Positions 12,196 to 23,861 are shown, counted from the stretch's first letter. The stretch: DNA of 64,000 nt from Hymenopus coronatus (GCA_030762935.1 CM060899.1:62298501-62362500); one strand, 5' to 3'. The notes: a model not told the origin generated them from the letters alone. Made by a program: numbers and translations.

Positions 12196-12654
12196 TTCCA
12201 CATTTATACATTTATACACAATTATACATTTTTTGTTGAGGTTCCGGCAGAATTCCAATAGCTACCACACAATTTTGTTTCATTTATATTGTAACAAAAA
12301 CTGCTCTTTATTACTCAACAATAAAAAATCTGCTTACAAATACACATGTTTAATGGACATTTTCAACTCTGCTGTACAGTTTTCTTTCAATGCTACTGTA
12401 GCAGCTATGACCGCACGCTCTGAACTTCCTATTGAAATTGACCCTCACCAAAGTTTGTTCTTTCCTTTTTATACCTGTTGATGATGTGGCAAGAAACTTC
12501 CAGAAGCGGTGCTTATTGTTGCACCTTGAAACCACTGCAAGTGTTACAAATTCACAAAGATGTGACAGTTGAAGCTTTGATGTAAAGTGCTTGCTAAATG
12601 AATACTGTTCAGCCCCACAGGTGTAACAATGGATTAATTAATGAAAGGAAACCA
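12196..12654. other. Unassigned stretch with possible decayed PLE end
   Basis: At 12477-12504 there is CTGTTGATGATG then GGCAAGAAAC, resembling the PLE hammerhead-like pattern, with an 82-codon + frame upstream. Too weak to call. Confidence 0.25.
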
Positions 12655-13310
12655 ACCGTTGAGTTGAATTCAATTCAGTTTATTAGTAAATCATATACAT
12701 GATATAGGATAAGTCAGTGTTTACAGTTAAGTAGAAACATATTTACAATTTACATAATTAGGTAGTTACCAATAAGTATTTAATACAGTGATTAATGTTT
12801 TTGTTTTAAAAAAATACACATTATATAACAAATTAGACCACACATAATTCTCAATTATTAAAATGCATTTTGAAACAATATTACAAGAATCTTTTATGTA
12901 CAACTGCTGAAGGAAACATCATGATTAAGCATACAAATATTTACAAATATCAATGTTTATACAATAGTACAACAGTAATAAATACAATTAATCACAATTT
13001 ACCAGTATTACATTTTTACTAACAGAATACTCAAAATACAGACTCTCAGGTCTTATCACTGTAACTTATATATTCTTCCATCGAATAGAATTGATTGAGA
13101 TTTAGGAATTTGTGAATTTCCTTTTTAAACTTGATAACAGATTTAATACTGCTTAAGAGATCAGGAAGTTGATTGAATAATTTTATGCCATTATATTTGA
13201 ATGATTTCTGAAAAAGTTTAGTTCTATGGGTCTTGAAATGCAGTTTGTTTTTGTTACAAGTTTGATTAAGGCTATCTTTGTGTCCATTTTCAGACATTTA
13301 CCGTTTATAC
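12655..13310 (-). mobile_element. LINE 3' end (RT C-terminus and 3' UTR)
   Basis: A minus-strand frame of 83 codons ends at 13046 and contains RTKLFQKSFKYNGIKLFNQL PDLLSSI...FKKEIHKFL, the standard C-terminal segment of CR1/jockey-type LINE ORF2 proteins. AT-rich sequence to 12655 is the likely 3' UTR. It is 5'-truncated. Confidence 0.65.
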
Positions 13311-14030
13311 ACTGTTTCCTCCAAAGCTCTGTCCCTCTATAGTCAAAAATATATGTTCCATGTTTTCCTTTTCACCACATCTTGGGCATTGATTCTGTTG
13401 GAGTTCTTTTCTCACACCCTCTAGTCTCCACACACCCGCTCGTACCCAAGCAATACTCTCCCTTTATTCTTTATTTAATTTAACCACATACATTTCTCTT
13501 ATGTTTTTTTTATTTGCATATATGTTTCTAATGATCTTTTTTCCCATATATTGCTGAACAATTTTTGTATTTCTATATCTTCAAATCTCCTCCTAGCTCC
13601 TTTATAGCTTCTTACTGTCTACTAAAAAGTTTAATCAAGGCTACTTTTCTGTCTAATTTCATCCATTTGCTGTTTATATATTCTTTCCTCTAAAACTATA
13701 TGCTCCCTATCTTCCTTTCCTCTACTTTTTAGATATAGATTCTGTTGGAAGCCTTTTCTCATCTGTTTTAATCTCCGCACACCCCTCGAACCCAAGCAAT
13801 ATTCTCTCTTTGTTCCTTATTTTATCCACGTATCTTTCTCTTTCCCATGCATTTTTTATTTATACACACAATTCTAATGATCTTTCATCCCCTATGTTCC
13901 TTAACAATTATTGTAATTCTATATCACCAAATCTCCTCCTAGCACCTTCCAAAACCCATTTATATTGTTTTTCCCTCCTTTTCCAAATTTCTTTCAGTCC
14001 ATTTTTCTCTAAGATAGTCTGCATACTGTA
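13310..14030 (-). mobile_element. LINE 3' region, two diverged tandem pieces
   Basis: Two related blocks (about 13330-13610 and 13700-13950) share cacacccgctcgtacccaag / cacacccctcgaacccaag, aatctcctcctagc and intervening T-rich sequence. In reverse they resemble the cysteine/histidine-rich end of an I- or R1-type ORF2. The tandem arrangement suggests a duplicated or twice-inserted 3' end. Confidence 0.5.
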
Positions 14031-14149
14031 ACTCCATCCACTTTTCCTTAAATTCTTTTCTTGAGATTCTTAGCATTGCCCTAACAAATTCCTTTCATTC
14101 AGATTTAGTATTATATACCAGTTTATAAATGTAAAAAGACGCTAATAAC

Positions 14150-14465
14150 ACACCTATAGATTTAAATGGACCCATTGATTCAATGGTTTGGGAGAAAATA
14201 TTTATATTAAGTATAAAAATCATGCAATGAATTTTGATATACCACCAATTGCCTTTTTAACCAAATTTGTTTTGATTCCTGTAGTTAGCAATACCTTAGT
14301 ACACAATCCACCTAATAGCAGTAACCATAACAATTTAAATAAACAAGAGCAAAAAGTAACAGACCAAAAAGAAACAAAGCTGAGGATGCAGTAGACCATT
14401 ATATTGCGAAACTAGTCCTTGGATTCCAAAAGATAAGTGAAGATTTGTTACAATTATTAATTATT
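14150..14465 (+). mobile_element. Penelope-like element, 3' end (P2)
   Basis: It reads SMVWEKIFI...NFDIPPIAFLTKFVLIPVVS and then a linker with SNHNN and NKQEQ, as in the C-terminus of local PLEs, ending in a hammerhead-like core and cttggattccaaaagataag. The terminal block recurs in inverse orientation at 36230-36310 and directly at 36930-36980. Confidence 0.65.
14380..14417 (+). ncRNA. Hammerhead-like core, PLE P2
   Basis: CTGAGGA (14380-14386), a potential stem II ending TTGC, GAAA (14408-14411), then CTAGTC (14412-14417). One base differs from the CTGATGA consensus. Its counterpart at 36273-36310 keeps CTGATGA. Confidence 0.45.
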
Positions 14466-14479
14466 ATATTCATATTATA

Positions 14480-14955
14480 TACCAGTATTTAAGGGCTCTC
14501 TCCATAATCATACCTTTTCTTCCCATTATTCCCATTTAAATTTGAGCAAATTCCTTTACTGTTACACTTGGTAAGCCTAAAATTTCTATATAAAACATGC
14601 TGTGTACCATGTCCACTGCTTTCCATCCATCGTCTAGTCCGATATTTCAACCTCATACAACATTTTTCTTCAACTATCATATATTATTAAGTCTAGGCAT
14701 TTTACATTTATATATGGTATCTTATATTTATACCTTCTGAACTGTGGCCATGCTTCTTTCCCTTTTGTTTTTCCCATTTCGCACCCCCATCAAGTTTGAC
14801 CTCTAAATATACACAATCTCTAACCACATTATATTCTCTATCTTCTTTCTTCCACTTCTCATACTTGCTCAATTTTGCCTTCTTCTTTAAAACTATAATT
14901 TGAGTCTTTTTCTGGTTTACTCTCAAATTCACTCTTCAAAGTATTTGTTTGCTGC
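14480..14955 (-). mobile_element. LINE RT C-terminal fragment
   Basis: The minus frame LRVNQKKTQIIVLKKKAKLS ...DCVYLEVKLDGGAKWEKQKG shows the L.VN..KT..(I/V)V and YL(G/E)V.L...G.W motifs that close the RT domain of non-LTR retrotransposons. The next piece (14489-14680) continues in another frame. Dead copy. Confidence 0.65.
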
Positions 14956-15007
14956 AAGGATTGCTTTAGCCCACTTATTGAGATGGTCCTACAATTAAAT
15001 TATCTGT

Positions 15008-15008
15008 A

Positions 15009-15045
<37 letters not shown>
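15008..15045. repeat. (AAT)n microsatellite
   Basis: About 12 uninterrupted trinucleotide units. Confidence 0.9.
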
Positions 15046-15099
15046 GCCCTGGGATTCTTACATTATTAATTGCTGGCAAACAATTATTGTTTTTTGTAA

Positions 15100-15655
15100 T
15101 TCTTTTAGGTTTATTTAAGATCTATGTATTTTGGATGTGTTCACTCCATTTTTAACCTATGGTATTCCAGTATGGGGCATGTCCACAAATCTATATGCTA
15201 TCTTTAAATTACAAAAGAAAATATTAAAAATAATAAAGCAAGTTCCTGTGAAAACACCAAGCAAAACAGATATTTAAGGAATTAAATATCTTATCTCTCC
15301 CTTCTATATGTATACTTGAAACATGCTTCATTCACAAAAACAGGAACCTCGTTAAAACAAATAATATGTATCATGCACACAATACTAGAGCTTACGTACC
15401 ACATTCTGCCGTACAAATAAGAGTTGCAGTAGTGTTTCCCATTGTGGAACCATCTGTACAACATATTACCTGGACATTATAAAGAACTGGTCTACAGCAA
15501 ATTTAAACGTTCAATAACTAAAGCTCTCTTAGAGCATATACCCTTTAATATTCAACAATTTAAAAATAAAAATTTATAAATACTGTTACTTGTACATACT
15601 AGTACATGATTTATGTATAAATCGAAAGGTGAATAAATACTATTATTATTATTAT
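15100..15655 (+). mobile_element. LINE 3' end with (ATT)n-type tail
   Basis: It reads FTPFLTYGIPVWGMSTNLYA IFKLQKKILKIIKQVPVKTP, then a degenerate LPSLYILET.FIHKN and HNTRAYVPHS, the post-RT region of a LINE, ending in a tattattatt tail. Frameshifts and stops break it. Confidence 0.65.
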
Positions 15656-16134
15656 TTATCAGCTATGTTCTACATACCATTCTCTTCTCAATTCTTTTTG
15701 TTTTTTAACATCTTAATGATTTTTGTAAGACAATGTTAGGGTGTAGCGATGAAACTGACATTGGTTTTTAGACTGGACATTTTATCCCAGCTCTGTTAGG
15801 GAGGGAGCAAAAAAATGTAATTGGTCACATTAGGAATTATTATAGTACCTCACCTGGTGAAAGTAGGCACCATAGACATTTTTTTTTACCACACTTCCTT
15901 AAAATGTTCACATTTATTGGCACTTACATCAGTGCAGCATGATAAATGTTAGTAAACTAAGCATTTTCTTGTAAGTCTGAAACACACACACTTAGGTGTG
16001 ATAAAACTTATTTCCTCATTTCTGCTTTTCCTCAAAAATAAAATCTCAGTTTCTTTCACTATTGCAGATCATAGTGTCATGCAGTGCTTCCAACTTAATG
16101 CTAACCAAATGTCAATTCATTCTTTTGTTTCCAG
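15656..16134. other. Intronic stretch, nothing recognised
   Basis: No repeat or frame supported; leads into exon E. Confidence 0.5.
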
Positions 16135-16257
16135 AATTGTTTTGATTTTCCAAATGATCCAGGATATGAAGTATCTCAGGAAGCCAAAGATCTTATGAAA
16201 AGACTAATATGCGGTTCAGAGTTCAGACTAGGTCAGCATGGTATTGAAGACTTCAAG
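16135..16257 (+). CDS. gek: MRCK exon E: end of kinase domain
   Basis: Acceptor tttccag ends at 16134; donor gtaatt at 16258; 41 codons. It reads [20 protein letters not shown] then [21 protein letters not shown]. The RLG..GIEDFK segment is the subdomain XI arginine and the conserved end of AGC kinase domains, and the next exon continues with the expected aromatic-rich N(H)AWFA. The acceptor falls inside a longer reading frame whose first half is intronic. Confidence 0.94.
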
Positions 16258-16343
16258 GTAATTATTGAAATTTAATGGTTCTGTAAGTTAATTATTGGGT
16301 ATTTGACTACTTCGGTGTGATTGGCAAGTAAAAGGTCAACCTG

Positions 16344-16578
16344 TCAAAGAGTGCTAATGGTCACTAAATAATGTAACACACACAAAATTGTTGTTAATAC
16401 TGGTGACAGAAAAACGGTTGTTGTACTGAAGGCGTAAGTTGTAAAATGACGGACGAGCGCATCAAAATATGCTAATGGCCAATAAATGATGTAGTACACA
16501 CATAATTGTTGTTAATGCTGATGACAGAAAGACTGTTATTGTAAAGAGAGGGGTAAGTTATACAATGATGGATGAACC
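16344..16578. repeat. Two tandem ~118-bp repeats
   Basis: Units starting tgctaatgg at about 16352 and 16470 share attgttgttaat(a/g)ctg(g/a)tgacagaaa and taagtt(g/a)ta(a/c)aatga. Roughly 80% identical by eye, so an old tandem duplication. Confidence 0.7.
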
Positions 16579-16971
16579 TCACACCTCTGCGATCACACAG
16601 CATTAACATAAAGTAAATGGAAAACTCGTGCACTTTCAATTGTTGCTGAATAAGACTTAATGCCAATGCACATCACAGTATGCTTAACTGAGGTGTTAAA
16701 CTTTGGTCAAGCATCAAGCAGTAAACAACTTTTAGTAATCTAACCAAAGTACATGTGTCTTCTGCTGCATGAATCAAATTTAGTGGCAAGAGATAACTTC
16801 CTATAGAAAACCACCAAATACAGTAACAAAGAAAACACCCCCAGCGACAACTGCAAATGGGCTTTCTTACCATACATTTACCAAGTCTCCAAGAGAATAT
16901 CTAAAATATTAATAAAACACAACATCAAGTTCAGGTACACAAAAATCAGGACACTATGATCTAAAGTTGGT

Positions 16972-17770
16972 TGGTTGGTACCTAATATTGAGCAGTTGGC
17001 AGTGAAGCCATTCGCTCTCTTGCATTCCAGTATTTTGATGTTATGTTATCATGTTGACTAAAGGTTAGGCAGCGTAATAGGTGGTTTCCATCCATATCTA
17101 CTTTAAGTGTACAGAAAAGACACAGAGATCTCACTATACCAATCCTCGATAAATGTTTATTGAGACAGTCATGGCCTGTTAGGAGTCTAAAAGTTGCTAC
17201 AGAGGATTTTCTTGGTAGTGTAGTGATTCTGGTCATATTATTACATAAATTTTCCCATGGTTTTCCTTTTATTTGTATTACATTATCATCTTTAATTTTG
17301 TTATTATATGTTGATATAAAGATTCTTTTGATAGAGTGATAACTTACTGGATCAGATGAATTTGATGTCATTTTACTATCTTTCTTGGCTAGAAAGTCAG
17401 CTGTTTTATTACCCTGTATTCTGCAAAGTGCTGATATCCATTGAAGTATTAATATTTTATTTAAATTCATTAGTTGTTTTATGATTTTGCGGCATTCAGC
17501 AATATTTAGGTTATTAGATGTTACATCAGATGGATATAATAGCTGCTTTAGAGTCAGATAATAGTACAACTTTTTCAAATTTATTTATATGATATAGTAG
17601 GTTTTGTAAGCTCTCCATCAAAATTTGTGGTATTTAAATTTAATCTTTTGTAGAAAGGGAAGAGAGGGCATATTGCACCTGCACCAGTACCACTGTTTTT
17701 TGTAAGCTGGAACCGTCAGTATAAACATGTAGCCATTCATTGATAGGGTATTTTAAATTGATTATTTTTA
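16972..17770 (-). mobile_element. Jockey-type LINE 3' end: RNase H and C-terminal Zn-knuckle region (copy 1)
   Basis: A minus frame of 198 codons (16982-17578) includes ILQWISALCRIQGNKTADFLA KK (RNase H end), then SVATFRLLTGHDCLNKHLSR and LCLFC...DMDGNHLLRC, the Cys/His tail motif. Upstream on the minus strand, YTDGS marks the RNase H start. The 3' end is a short (GGTT)-type repeat in + reading. A sister copy is at 43568-44157. Confidence 0.8.
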
Positions 17771-17789
17771 GTGTCATTTGTTTCAGAAC

Positions 17790-18340
17790 ACACAAAGAGG
17801 TTTCAGATTTACAATCTAAAGTACCAGCTGTGAAAGATAAAGCACCATCTCCTCTAAATCCTGGGGTGTATCAAATTAGCTGTGATTGTGGGGAATCATA
17901 TGGCAAATCCGTCCAAACCCATAGTAATGAGCACAACAGACATATAAAACAATCACAAGCAGAAAAACACTTCCTTGCAGTACATGTAGAAAAAACTGGA
18001 CATCATATAGACTTTGATGATAAAGATTCTGGCTGTATGCTGTCATTACACACACAGAATAATGAGAGAGAGCATCAAAATCTTTAAACAAAACAGAAAA
18101 CTCAACAGAGAATTCAATTTGGAAAGCTTTATTGGCAGAGCGAAAGGGGACTGGTGGACTAACAACCAATAGGAGAAGAGAGGAGATGTCCCCCTAGTAG
18201 ATGAGTATAAATATCAGCTTGCTAGGGCTTATGGTGCCAGTGGCCCTTGTAAGAAGCTCAACATAGGTTACAGCAAAACGTCTGCAGAGAATAGCGTAAG
18301 AAATGGTGCAGCCTACACTGGAAACCATAACCTCAATCTC
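17790..18340 (+). mobile_element. Penelope-like element, GIY-YIG end (P3)
   Basis: A 115-codon frame includes NPGVYQISCDCGESYGKSVQ T..NEHNRHIKQ..., then HVEKTGHHIDF, the GIY-YIG nuclease of a PLE (the YIG core is altered to YGK). After the stop comes a G/A-rich linker and a terminus with AGCAAAACGTC near 18270. The element is a fragment next to LINE copy 1. Confidence 0.7.
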
Positions 18341-18349
18341 CCATACATT

Positions 18350-19175
18350 TCACAATACGTTGATCATAATATGCAAAATGCATGTGCTTGCATTTCCTTG
18401 TGTTTCTTGGAATATATGAAGACAAACTCATGGCTTAAACGCACAAATAATTTCTGTTACAATAAGAGGTTGTGTGTTTAGCAAGCAATAAGAGAAAACA
18501 GATGTATGAACTTTACTTGTGGAGAAAAACAAGCCAACATTTACAATGTTTCTATAGAGAATTGAAATTGATTCAATTTCAATTCCATCTGAGTATGATT
18601 TGTGTTTCACATGTTAAATTGAGAGCAAATTGAGATCATTTTGAATATGCAAGATTCGAGAATAAATATATCAAACTTTTATTGCTGAACTTAAATTTAC
18701 AATGGAGAAACTGTGTATTAAAAGCAGGCTTTGAGGTTAGGGAATGTTTTTGAGAAGAATAAATGGTGAGATTATCAAAATGATAACAAAGAACTCTTGT
18801 GTGGTCTATTGCACCAGTTCTTAGCAAGTTCAGTGAAGAAAACAAAATGAGGAGTGTGCAGCGTGTTGCAAAGCATACAGTTAAATATAGCCTCTTTGGT
18901 TTATTCAGTATGAAGGTGGAGGTGTCTCCATGCAATATGTTCTAATTGATCCCACTTTTTAAGAGATCTTATTCAAGTTTCAACACAATTTGAATCCATG
19001 TTTCAAAAGCAGTGTTCAATACAGAATAAATACCCAAATAGATTTCAGTTCCCCATGGAAACATGGTATGTGTATAATGAATCATTGATATTAATTCTTT
19101 CTTTGATGCTAAGTTATGTACAAGTGAATATGACTGATTTTCAGCCTGGCTCTTTACCAGTCATGCTTTTTTTTT
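18350..19175. other. Intronic stretch, nothing recognised
   Basis: Two minus frames (60 and 99 codons) have no recognisable similarity. Confidence 0.45.
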
Positions 19176-19414
19176 AGCTTAACATCCTTTTACCTGGTTG
19201 GTCATATTGGACGATGAATGGAATTGGTGAAATGATGCTCAAATGATCTCAGGATCCCATGGAGCTTAAAGTTACTCGACATTCATCTTCTCAGGATGAG
19301 GGAAAACCCTGAGAAAAAAATTCTTATCCGGGTAACGCATCCTAAGCGAGATTTGAACTTGCGACCTTTTGAATGTGAAGCAGACACGCTACCACCACAC
19401 TACCCAGGCAGGCC
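19176..19414 (-). mobile_element. tRNA-derived SINE (family S3), copy 1
   Basis: On the minus strand it begins GCCTGCCTGGGTAGTGTGG (A-box region), has the B-box-like GGTCGCAAGTTCAAATC and a body shared with 63631-63868 (aaagttactcgacattc, gaaaaccc). About 240 bp. Confidence 0.75.
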
Positions 19415-19419
19415 TGTCA

Positions 19420-20319
19420 TAAGGGCCATTCACATAGAAAATCAACCGTAGATGTAACGTAGATTCAGAAGTTTGCAGCCAATATATGTATAGGCTCATT
19501 CGCAATGGTTTCATTGACATTGACGTAAACATAACCATAGTATGTCAACACAGAAGCTTGCAAACGCCAAGCTTTTGCGTCAAAGTTAACATGCAACGTA
19601 AGAATCAACCAATGAAACCCACTGCTTGGTGTGTTATTAAAGTGACTTTGCTTGATGATTCTCTCTCATTTCTCTTCCATTAATTTGTCTTTGATTAAGG
19701 GGATGAATCCACTGTCGTCTATGACGAGACAATTGTTCTGTAAAATATAAAACACCAAGCAAATTGGCTACTCTAGTTTGCATCTACGCGAATGCTGCCA
19801 CTCTCTCCTCTCTGCCAGCCATTTTAATTTGCTATTCACTCGCAAGGCGTAGTTCACTTGTTTTAATTTCTCTTTGGTTATTGCCTACTTTTACGTTTGT
19901 CATTGAGAATGCTCATGATGCATTTAATTCTGCGTCTATATTCTATGTCAGTAAGACTACAGTTACATTTCAATGTGAATGGCTCTATACCTTGTTTTTT
20001 CAATTCTTTAATTCTCGTTATCTCATTTGTATTTTGTTCTTGAACTGTTTACTGTCCATATCCACTTGTTTTTCACTTTATTTAAGAATTGTCTTATCTG
20101 CTTATTATCTTTATGAAGCATTTCAATTATAGTCATACTTCTATCTGATCTAAACCATTTCTTATTAATGTTTTTTTTCTTCTCCAAATGGCAATTAAAA
20201 TTCCAAAAATACATTTCTCATGATCTTCATGTCCAACTGTTTTGTACAGAATAAAAGATTACTCTGTAGAAAAAAAGTGAAAGTGTATTATGAACTGGAA
20301 TGTTTATTAATTGTTGCAG
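19420..20319. other. Intronic stretch, nothing recognised
   Basis: A 122-codon + frame at 19764 is hydrophobic, T-rich and without family resemblance, so it is treated as chance. Confidence 0.45.
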
Positions 20320-20528
20320 AACCATGCATGGTTTGCAAACCTGGATTGGAGTGGAATTCGTGACAGTGTTGCTCCTTATAAACCAGAAGTTAGTAGTCCT
20401 ACAGATACATCAAACTTCGATGTTGATGACACAGACATCCGAACATCAGATGCTGTTCCTCCCACAGCAAATTCTGCATTTACTGCGCTACATCTACCAT
20501 TTGTTGGTTTCACGTTTACTCAAGGAAG
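20320..20528 (+). CDS. gek: MRCK exon F: AGC C-terminal tail
   Basis: Acceptor ttgcag ends at 20319; donor gtatgt at 20529; 69 codons plus two bases. It reads NHAWFANLDWSGIRDSVAPY, KPEVSSPTDTSNFDVDD, then a variable acidic stretch and LPFVGFTFT. SPTDTSNFDVDD and the PFVGFT hydrophobic motif are the AGC tail signatures shared by MRCK, ROCK and DMPK; the tail folds back on the N-lobe. The following intron is only 79 bp. Confidence 0.95.
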
Positions 20529-20607
20529 GTATGTTAAATATTGTTAAACCTGTGTGTGAAAGTTATAAATTTTGCTATAATTCTTCACTACTAAATTTCT
20601 TTTACAG

Positions 20608-20732
20608 CTGCATTTCCGACTTAGGCTGCATTCCTGTTGAACATACGTCTTCCAGTAAATTGCTAGCTGTTAATGACAAAAGATTAATACAACTTGAAGA
20701 AGAAAATCAACAACTTATAACAAAGTTGGCTG
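20608..20732 (+). CDS. gek: MRCK exon G: start of coiled coil
   Basis: Acceptor tttacag ends at 20607; donor gtatgt at 20733. It joins the previous exon to form a Ser codon, then SCISDLGCIPVEHTSSSKLL and a heptad-like NDKRLIQLEEENQQLITKLA. The second half is the entry to the long coiled coil. The first part is a divergent linker, so homology support is mainly phase and position. Confidence 0.85.
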
Positions 20733-20739
20733 GTATGTT

Positions 20740-21680
20740 GCACATATTTTATATTTTCTAGTGTCTTTTATTTCTTTCCCTTCCCCCCCTCGTTCCCCTC
20801 CTTTGCTGTCCCCTTTTCCACCCTATGCCATCTGCTTTCTCTCCCCTCAGTTTTTTCTCTACCAGCTCTGAGAAGTAATGCTTCCGAATATCTTATTACT
20901 GTAAAATTATCAGAAGTAGGGCAGATTCAGACCAATTAGAAACAAAATGATTACTTTGAATTTTAATGTGCTGAATAAACACTTTAACAATTTGAAGCCT
21001 TGTTTACTTCAGAGTTCTTAACTAAGCAATCACTGGAAGTAAATATATGCTAAAAATTCATTTTTGTATAGATATGATAGTGTTACTTTAGTTCATGGAA
21101 ACAGTAGGATGGAAAAAAAAAAAAATAGAAATGAAAAATACTGAAAGCATTGCAGTTTTATGTTAAAATAGAAGAAAACTATTTTGAATATTGTGTATCG
21201 GGAAGATGTAGGTATGTGTAATCATGCATATCTGCTTACTTTCACTCCTTGCTGTTTTATTCTCTAGTGCAAGCTTGTCAATAGAAATTACCATATTTAT
21301 TTGTATTATGGATTTTCTTGCATTTGGAATATATGCTTTTCAAATAGCATACAGTAAAGGTAAGTTTCAAACTTTGTGGGGCATTCAGAATAATAGGGAA
21401 AAATAAACAGCATTCGTGAAGACAAATTTTTAAAATTTACAAGATTTTAACTGTTCCCTGCATATATATGTATATGAAGGCATAAAAAATTAATATTAAT
21501 AAGTATTGCTTAAGAAACAATGAGTATTTTAGACCTACTTTAAGGGTACTTTAAATAATCAAGATGTAAGAAGTATGGGGAAACAATTATTTAATAAAGA
21601 ACAATTTTAATGAAAGGGTGTTTTGGAACAGTGATACGAATGAATAGAGCATTTCTCAGTTGGGTTTGCAACACTTAAGT
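20740..21680. other. Intronic stretch, nothing recognised
   Basis: A pyrimidine-rich block (about 20765-20870), then AT-rich DNA. No supported gene. Confidence 0.5.
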
Positions 21681-21684
21681 ATCA

Positions 21685-22480
21685 CTTACGTATAGTTTTT
21701 CCAGACCAGGCTTCATTGTCGATGGTTTCCAACTGAATTTCCACAGGGTGTTCTATGTTGAGGTGTGACGGTTCCTGGTGGCTGAGTGAGGAACCTCCAC
21801 AATATATTTTGTGGCAGCAATTCAAAGTTGAATACGTGGCATTGGTTTTTAATAATGTGGATTTTTTCCCAGACATCAAGCTCTGCCGTATATCTGGCGG
21901 GTTTTATAAGGTGTATGTTAGGTACTATTTCATGGTTAGTAGACCAAAAGTGGTGTGCCACGGCTGATTTGTCAGTTTGTTTGTATTTTACTGCTCTCAT
22001 GCGTAAGTCTTGTTTCAAGGTGTCTTTGTTTTACCAATGTAAAATTTGTTGCAATCTGTGCAGTTTATTCTGTAGATTCCTGATTTTTTGTGTTCTGGGA
22101 TTTGGTCTTTTTGGTTGTTGCAGAGCATTTTTTGCAGGCTGAACTTATTTTGGGACGCAAGTGTGATTTTATGTTTTTTGAATATTTTTTTAATATTTTT
22201 TTAATATTTTTTTAATATTTTTTGAAACTTGTGTAGTTTTTGGTGATGAGTAAACTTTTTGAAGCAAGTTTATCTATTGGTGGGCTCAATTTTGTGGTTT
22301 CTGTGATTAATTTCCGTTGTTTGAATTTTTTGGTTTTTTTATCTTTTAATTTTTTATTAAAGCCATTGCTGCTTGTGGTAGATATTATGTGTTTGTTTCA
22401 TTCAAGGAGCATTATTTTTTTATCTGCTGATTTTTGTTGGGGAGTGTTGTTTCTAAATTTTACAACACAATGGTAAAAAT
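21685..22480 (-). mobile_element. Penelope-like element, 3' half (P4)
   Basis: On the minus strand, decayed frames read a linker (NKKLKDKKTKKFKQRK), GIYRINCTDCNKFYIGKTK, then TDKSAVAHHFWSTNHEIVPN, a GIY-YIG nuclease with the YIG intact, then LDVWEKIHIIKNQ. Frameshifts between the parts show inactivity. Confidence 0.75.
22180..22223. repeat. 11-bp tandem repeat inside PLE P4
   Basis: Four tandem units of taatatttttt, probably a local slippage expansion. Confidence 0.8.
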
Positions 22481-22658
22481 GTGACATTTTCCAGAATCTA
22501 ATTTCTTTTTAATTTAGCAGTTGTGATTATTTCACATTTGTAATCAGCATCATACCTTATGACAATGGTGGTGGTGATGTGATGATGATTAAAATTATTT
22601 TCTTCTGATGTGGTATAAATTATCATAAACAGTTACGATTCAGATTCGCACAGAAATG

Positions 22659-22973
22659 TATATAATGGCTAAAAATAAATGGCGTGTTATTTATGGACGC
22701 TCTTTAATTATTGTGGTTCTCAGTGTCCCTTTGTAAATTGGGCGTAAAAGCTTAATTTTGCTCAGAGGCGCCTCTATCAGGCTTGAGGTTCTTTTACGTG
22801 CCATAAATCAACGACACGGAACCAACGGCTTTACTTCCCTTCCAAAGGAAGCCATGCTAAGGATTTTTACGCCTGAAAAAAATCCATTGTCCTCCGCCGG
22901 GTTTAAACCCGCGACCGTGGGTATATGAAGTCAGCATGGTAGCCATTACTCCATGGAGGGCGACTATATAATG
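22659..22973 (-). mobile_element. tRNA-derived SINE (family S1), copy 1, with TSD
   Basis: The direct repeat TATATAATG flanks the element (22659-22667 and 22965-22973). In reverse the head reads GTCGCCCTCCATGGAGTAATGG with B box GGGTTTAAACC and a body shared with the copies at 23.3, 50.8 and 62.0 kb. About 297 bp between the repeats. Confidence 0.85.
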
Positions 22974-23249
22974 AGTTTAGACTGTCAGAGATTGGAGCAC
23001 AGAAATGTAAATCTACCTTTAACTGTGCGAGCATCATTTATCAATACAATATTACTGCTAAGGATGTGGGAAGGAAATCCTCCAATTTCTATTAGCCTTG
23101 AAAGATAGCTTTTTAAGCCTTAAACTCTCTAAGCACATTAGTAAGTCCCTAACTTTTCATTGCAACATGAAACACACAAAGTCTAGCTGATGTCCTATTC
23201 CCTTCACAAATAACCTTTCATATTTCTCATGTGCTTCTCCATTGTTGGC

Positions 23250-23531
23250 ACTCATACGATTATACCCAAGGTTGTGGGTCAAACTCGGTGGAGAACGATG
23301 GATTTTTTTCGGGCATAAAAATCTGTTGCATGGCTTCCTTTGGAAGGGAAGTAAAGCCGTTAGTCCCGTGTCTTAGATTATGGCAATTAAGAGAACCTCA
23401 AACCTAATAAAAGAGGCCTCTGAGCTAAATTAAGTGGTATTTCACGCCCAGTATAGAATGGGATGCTGAGAACCACAGCAGTTAAAGTGCATCCATAAAT
23501 AAAACTCATTTTGCCTTTTACTCATACAATT
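23250..23531 (+). mobile_element. tRNA-derived SINE (S1), copy 2, 5'-truncated, with TSD
   Basis: ACTCATAC(G/A)ATT at 23250-23261 and 23520-23531 flanks a copy that starts about 35 nt into the tRNA head (tatacccaaggttgtggg). The body and 3' end match copy 1 in inverse orientation 300 bp away. Confidence 0.8.
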
Positions 23532-23735
23532 TCCTCAAAATTTGAAATCTGTTTTGTCCTGCATGATATTAGGAAAATCTATATTGAGAATGCAAGATGA
23601 CATTTAGTTTTCACAGCTGAAAATTAGGAATAAATATTGTATTGCGATAAATGAAAGTGCTATTTAAATTTCATTTACTTCTGATTGGTACAGACCACCC
23701 TCTGCATATGTAAATGTGTTATTTTCAACTTTCAG

Positions 23736-23861
23736 ATGCAAAGCGTCTAAGTCAATATTCTGGAGGCATTGGCACAGAAAGAACATCACCTACGTCAGAA
23801 ACAGTTAATGGAATGAGGAAACTTCAGGATGAAATCAACATTCTCACGAAGAAAAACTGCG
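23736..23861 (+). CDS. gek: MRCK exon H: coiled-coil linker
   Basis: Acceptor tttcag ends at 23735; donor gtaaat at 23862. A split Asp codon joins from exon G, then AKRLSQYSGGIGTERTSP, a Ser/Thr-rich stretch, and MRKLQDEINILTKKNC. It is open in the one frame that fits both neighbours. Sequence here is poorly conserved in the family; the call rests on phase, splice sites and coiled-coil periodicity. Confidence 0.85.

Noticed and set aside
12477..12504. A further PLE hammerhead-like core
   Set aside because: CTGTTGATGATG and GAAAC are present, but no stem II or PLE coding remains could be seen nearby.
17876..18169. A 97-codon minus frame
   Set aside because: Antisense shadow of the PLE GIY-YIG frame on the plus strand.
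19764..20132. A 122-codon hydrophobic frame as a membrane protein
   Set aside because: T-rich intronic sequence; no family similarity, no signals.
22180..22223. CRISPR-like array
   Set aside because: An 11-bp slippage repeat without spacers in a eukaryotic intron.
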